Of a stretch of DNA of 64,000 bases, positions 59,050 to 64,000 are shown piece by piece; position 1 is the stretch's first letter, and each line of letters starts with the position of its first letter. This DNA comes from Adiantum capillus-veneris (Eukaryota; Streptophyta; Polypodiopsida; Polypodiales; Pteridaceae), in contig CM043958.1 in the NCBI GenBank assembly GCA_014529385.2, forward strand, positions 74,333,169 through 74,397,168, written 5' to 3'. Both the position numbers and the translations under genes were made by a program. The notes beneath the pieces were generated by a model, which saw nothing but the letters and a program-made list of their open reading frames with translations, was not told where the DNA came from and searched no databases.

Positions 59050-62000
59050 CAATTTATCAAAATAATGATTGCAAGGAGAACTCCGAAAAATGGTGTTCGT
59101 GTTAGCTTGCTGCTAACATTCCCTCCCTCCTCGCCTGTGTCGTCCCTTGACACAGCTTTATGGGCTGAAGTAGTCTTCGGGTTGACGGCGGGCGAGGCTG
59201 TCTTTAAGTGCTTCCAGTGCCTTCTGGTATCTGATTCTTCGTTCTTTGTGGGGCACTTGCAGAAATTGCATGGTGACTTGATTCTTCATTTCCACAGTTG
59301 TGTAGCCTATAAACCTGGATGTTAGGTTGCTTATCACCGATGCAAATATCTTCGTTCATCAGGTGAAGAATCTAGTGTAGAAAGCTTCTTCAAAGGCTAG
59401 CATATTATTCGATGGCAGGAACATGCATCTGGCATAGAATCTGTAAAGGATTTCTTCTGAAGGTTGCCCACTCAGATCATAGCATAAGCCTTTGTTTCCT
59501 TCCAAGAATGAGAGTCATGGGACTCCTGTCTTCTCAAGCTCATTGAAAACTTGTATGCATGTGAGTAGCATCCTACAGATCTTATATAACATTGCACAGG
59601 AGATATTTGGCAGACTCTTGAAGAATGACATGGCGCCCGTTAGGGTTTTCACCATGTATTCCTTTGTCGCTTGGCCTCTCTCTGGAGCTGGTAGCCTGGG
59701 GAAGTTGAGCCAAGTTGGCCTCTTCTTTTGTGGTGCTTCATGCGCTTGCCATGTCCTTACTTTGGGTATAGGACATAATGTTGGATCTCTTTGTACGGCT
59801 GCAGTGCTCTTGTGAACAGAATTAGGTATCCCAAATTCTTGGTCAACCAGCTTAACCTCCACTTTGGGTGGTCTTTATCTGCACCATCTTCTTGCATATC
59901 CTTGTACAACCTTTCTTTTACCTATAATAGTTCTACCTTGATGAGAGGGTACGATAGGGATTGTTGGTGCCATTAAGCGTTGATCTGATTGAATGTGAGT
60001 TGAGTGACATTGACAGAGTGTAAAATCCTCAACTCCCAATCCATAGCGGCCTTCCACTACTCATCCACCTCTAAGGTGATCTTATCCTTCAGTGTGTCTT
60101 CTTCAGCTTTTGACAGCTGGACCATTGGCACTATATCTGTATCTGTGATGTGAATCTGAAAATATTCATCATCACTCGGCTCTGCTGTGGACTGCGCCTC
60201 AAACTCAGGAAACGAGACTGAGGAAATGTCTATTTGTGGTGGCTCTAAAGTGCCTGCCTCCTCCTGCATGTGTGGATTTCCATCTCTGAGGAGTTGATTT
60301 ATCCACTTTAGTTCTGCTATCTCCTTTAGGAGCTCCTCCTCTCTTTGAGTCCGCATGAGTGCCAGGTCTCTGTGCTGTGATTGTTCAAGCTTTAATTCCA
60401 ATTCTAAGTCCTTGTTTTTCTTGTCAAGTGCCTTATACACTTCATTAGTTCCCTTGATCGAGGCCGCAGCTAGGTTTTCTCTGATTTGTCGTAAGAAAAT
60501 AACCTGATCATTGATTCTCTATTCAAAATATTGCAAGGAAGCATTGGCAACATCTAGCTGCACTTGAATTTTTTGAGCTGACAGAGAGGTCGTAAGAAGT
60601 TCATTCGTCACTTCTATTAGCTGCTCTTCTTTTACCTTGCAGGCATCAGATAATTTGGTGAGGAGATCACCTATCTCCTCCATTTCATTTTGTTGTCTAT
60701 CTCTGGCCATCTGATGCTGATCCGCTTTTGCCCTCAGCTATTGCGCTTGCCTTTGGAGATCAATCATGATAATCATCATGTCTTCTAGCTCTCCTTGAAG
60801 AGCGTTGATCACCATCTCCAGTTCCTTGGCCTTTGTGCTGCGGTTCAAAGCTGTTAAACGGAGTCTCTCTGTCATTTCCTGCATTTGGCGTGCATATTCA
60901 TTGACCTGTATTATAACTTCATCGTTTGTCTGCCACTCCTCGTCTCGTGCCAGCTTGGATGTGCATGCATCCTCGTGTGTTGATTCTTGCTGTGTCATAA
61001 TTGTTGGTGGTTCTTGTGTGGAGGTAGATGGTTTCTCTTCTTTTGGCCATCCCGAGGCTTTGATGCCTCGACAATTTTTGGCTGAGTAGAAGTAGATGGT
61101 GTGGTCTCAACCCTTGCTGTCTCTTCACGTTCCAGCCTTTCTTCCTTCTCTGTCTCGGGCTCTATCTCAGGTGCAATGGTAGGCTCTTTTTCTGTATCCG
61201 CTTACTTATCAGTTTCTTCTTTTGTCTTTTGAGTCTCTTCTGCTGCCTACTCCGGTTCTAGCTCGGCTTCTTTTTCCTTTTGTCCGTCGGGGTGGTCAGC
61301 TTTTTGTGTTGATTCTATTCGTTGGGTGGACTCCAAATCTTTCTCTTTTTCAGACTCTACTTCTTCATTGGTACGTTTGCCTGCTGGTGATGGTGGTGGG
61401 CTAGGCATGGGATGGTTTTGTTGTTTCGGGGGTGGTGAGGCGGGTCGGGGAGATCCATGGCTTTGCTCTTGTGTAGCCATTTCCTCAGCTTTCTTTGTAG
61501 CTTCTTCTACCTCTTTCAGCTTTAGGGCTTTGGCTTCTTGGTACATTCTTTCTAAATATTCTGTTGGATCATCTGCCTCTTTTCTGATATGATGCTTTAT
61601 TCGAGGTCCTTTCAGCCCTGTGGGTACCCACTTTTCTGGGTCCTTCCCTTGTGCTTGCCTGTTGTGCTGGTAAGCCTATTTTACTCTTTCAAAACGTGCT
61701 TGTTTTTGAGCTGCCTCCTCTTGATGGGCAGCCACAACTTTTCTCTTCATCTCTTCTCTCCAAGCTCTCTTTTCTTCATTGTCAGAGCTCTCACTAATAT
61801 GCCGCTTTGGTGAGTTTTCATCTGACTCATCATCTGATTTTTGTGACATTTTACCTGACCTTGTAGCTCGTGGAGAGGGTTGTGCTGCCAAAATCCACGG
61901 TAGGTTGTCGGCCATGCCGATGGCATGATAGGCTATTCTAGTCAACACCTCTGGCGCCCCCAAGTATGTGATTTTTCCTTCCTTCTTGAATATACGGCAC

Positions 62001-62676
62001 GTGGTCCATAGGATGCCTTATTGTTGACTTAAGAACCTGAGTGAAGGTGGTGACCACGGCGTGATTTGGTGTACTGTATCTTGGTGGCCTTTTTGCCAAA
62101 AAATAAAAGTGTTGATGGTACAAACGGGCTGGCTCTTCCACCTGTTTGTGGATAAGATCGGCAAATGTAGCCGTGGCTATCTCCTTGGTAAATGTGCCTG
62201 CGGTTTTCCCTGTCTCTTGCCCGCATGGTCATTCCTTCAGTGGGCAATCTGAGTGCCTCTGCCACTATCTCTTTCGTGATTACTACCTTGACCTTGTTCG
62301 CTTGGGTATTGGATATTTGTGCGGTTTCGTCCTCTTTGATGGTGGATAGAAGCTCGTAAGCTTTCTAAAAGTCCACTCCGCAAGGCTCTTGTTCATAGAA
62401 ATGCCTGAGCCCCAACCTGCGGTTAGCCTCTTTGGTTTCTGGTTTGGCAGCTACATCATAGACCTCTTTGGGTAGGAGTTGCAACTCCACCTAATGCCCT
62501 TCTTCACTCTTGAACGTGCCAGTGAAGACCATAGTGTGGTGCTCTTCCAACTATTTTTTAGAAAGGTAGGATGCCTTTGCCGCTTTGAATGACTCAGGGT
62601 CCAGTTGATACGCAAGAAGTTCTTGTAGTTTCTCTTTCTGGTTTAGCTTCTTCTTGGCCCTCTCCGTTGCTTGCAT
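59050..62676 (-). pseudogene. Coiled-coil protein of unknown family, repeat-associated, decayed
   Basis: The minus strand starts MQATERAKKKLNQKEKL at 62674-62676. It passes through a globular stretch (LGLRHFYEQEPCGVDF, KVVITKEIVAEALRLPTEG, HFYFLAKRPPRYSTPNHAVV), then a charged S/E/K- and P-rich middle (61247-61960). Long heptad-like segments follow (60519-60998; 60057-60440, for example ELELKLEQSQHRDLALMRTQ), with an acidic tail to a TAG at 60057-60059. Remnants continue to about 59050. Stops and frameshifts occur every few hundred bases. I do not recognise the family. The size, decay and setting suggest a Gag-like or other transposon-derived protein, but no pol, knuckle or transposase motif is seen. 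Confidence 0.4.
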
Positions 62677-62859
62677 TGCTCCTGTTCAGTGAATAGAGTG
62701 CAAAGTTAGTAGATTTGTCGGATTTTTCTCTGGAATGTTCTTTTAGACTGAAATGCTGATAATCTGGTCCAAATTGCTTCAAATCGATTTTTGAACAAGC
62801 AAAGATGCATAAAATCATGCAAGGAACAAAATTGTATGGTCAAAACAAAAATTTGCAAC

Positions 62860-63465
62860 CAAAGTAAATAATCCCGATTATTTACAACTGAGGAAAACTT
62901 CCAACTTTTTGCAAACTTGGCTTTATAGGCTTGAAGTATATACCCAATACATGCTCTGAGTGAATTATGGGCTCATTTGGATGCACGGGTTGAAAATGGT
63001 ACCAGATTTTGTCTTTAAGTCTCTGAAACAGTAGATATAAAGGAAATTTGAGATTTTGAACTCCAAATTGATTCAAAGTTGGCTAGTGGGCTTATCACAA
63101 CATGTACTTTGGATGTATGATGGCAAAATATCAAAATTCCTCAATTTTGACCAAAAAGTAAATAATCTTGATTATTAACTTTTCTTCCAAAATTGACTTT
63201 TTTTTGGGACAAATTGGTTCTAGGCATGGTATAGACCTTGGGTATGAGATATGAGGTGATTTGGATCAAGAAAAGTTGTTCATAACCCAAATTTTGGCTT
63301 GCAAAGACTTCTTTGCGTTTTTTGGCAATTTTACAAGTAAGGGGTGGTCATTTTGGTTCATACCTGATTTTTGGCATGTTATAGGTGTGTAAACATTATA
63401 GGTGAGATGAGTTGACAATTTCGAAGCAAAACTAATGCAAAAGTAAATAATCACGATTATTAACT
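62860..63465 (+). repeat. Diverged ~290-bp tandem repeat marked by AAAGTAAATAATC
   Basis: AAAGTAAATAATC followed two bases later by GATTATT occurs near 62862, 63156 and 63439, and each is followed by a similar A/T-rich context. Between them similarity is weak (for example CAAATTGGTTC or CATTTTGGTTC and a GGTATGAGAT-like patch). The mark is itself an imperfect palindrome (AATAATC/GATTATT). Confidence 0.6.
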
Positions 63466-64000
63466 TCAGTGATAAAAACTTTGCAAAACCCACAAACTTT
63501 GACGTAGACATGTTTCATACACCTAATACAAGTCCTAGATTGAATTTGGTCAAGTTTGGTCATGCCGGCATCACTTTGTGCTCTGTCGACTCTAAAATCA
63601 CCGTTTTTTGTGACTACTTTGTCTGTTGGGTTGGTCGGTCAACTTTGAGGCTTTGGACTTGTCCGTAACATATTCGTGAAGCAACTTGTCCAATTCTGGC
63701 TCATTTGGAGTCAGTTTGGTCTCGTATGTGGAATTTGACGCTTTGTAACCTTTGAGCCGTTTTTTGCTTTTCAAGGCTTTGCTTGATGGATTTCACCAAA
63801 CCAATCATATACATTGTATATGGACCTCATTAGCAAGCCATCTGTGGAGTCAGGTTGAAATTCTGGCATTTGCCAAAAACCTAACTTTTCTACTGGGGAC
63901 CCCCCTGACCCCAGTCAAATTGGCATCTGATGATATAGAAATGTTCTATCATGTTAGGGCATGCTATGGTTCAAATCCCATCCAATTTGGTCAAGCTGGC
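63466..64000. other. Unassigned sequence at the window edge
   Basis: Mixed-composition sequence with no open frame of note and no repeat that I can match inside the window. Confidence 0.5.

Overview
This is a gene-poor, repeat-dominated stretch of a large plant nuclear genome. The grounds are plant-type Ty3/gypsy retrotransposons with dual RNase H, an intron-bearing gene with GT-AG introns, long degenerate tandem arrays, microsatellites and solo LTRs; there is no operon-like gene packing. I cannot name the species. A fern, lycophyte or bryophyte with a bloated genome fits the transposase type best, but that is inference.

Layout. 1-8295: a decayed minus-strand Ty3/gypsy element (gag, protease, RT, RNase H, archaeal-type RNase H, integrase) with a long leader/LTR region to its right. 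8296-17945: a very large imperfect inverted repeat made of tandem arrays. Arrays A and B lie on the left, a ~1.5 kb non-array centre follows, and B' and a short A' lie on the right in reverse orientation. 18039-21519: a decayed DDE-type transposase gene (DUF8039-like N-terminus plus DUF7869-like core), interrupted by a 261-bp MITE. 21578-25925: a tandemly duplicated promoter/exon block and a multi-exon gene ending in an AdoMet methyltransferase-like domain. 26000-31500: non-coding sequence with nothing recognisable except a short duplication and a (GA)n tract.

31525-41915: a second series of arrays (C, D, E, G) of different periods, all built round a CCACCACTTGTCCAA-type motif. They are broken by microsatellite sequence, a GC-rich minisatellite and a solo LTR with a 5-bp target duplication. 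42019-45306: a second, more decayed copy of the same transposase. 45600-47150: a ~77-bp tandem repeat and a gag-like remnant. 47151-56070: a plus-strand Ty3/gypsy element with both ~2.25 kb LTRs but with the integrase zinc finger and catalytic core deleted. 56110-58450: a minus-strand retroelement remnant (protease, gag start, PBS, LTR). 59050-62676: a minus-strand coiled-coil protein pseudogene of unknown family. 62860-64000: degenerate repeats and unassigned sequence.

How the parts relate. The most interesting pattern is that both transposase copies begin within ~100 bp of a long tandem array, and each array series has its own short motif. I propose that these are remains of an undescribed class of DNA transposon in which subterminal or terminal tandem arrays serve as transposase binding sites. 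The methyltransferase-like gene beside copy 1 may be a second element-encoded gene. The motifs, reading frames and repeats are read directly from the sequence; the element-level interpretation is inference.
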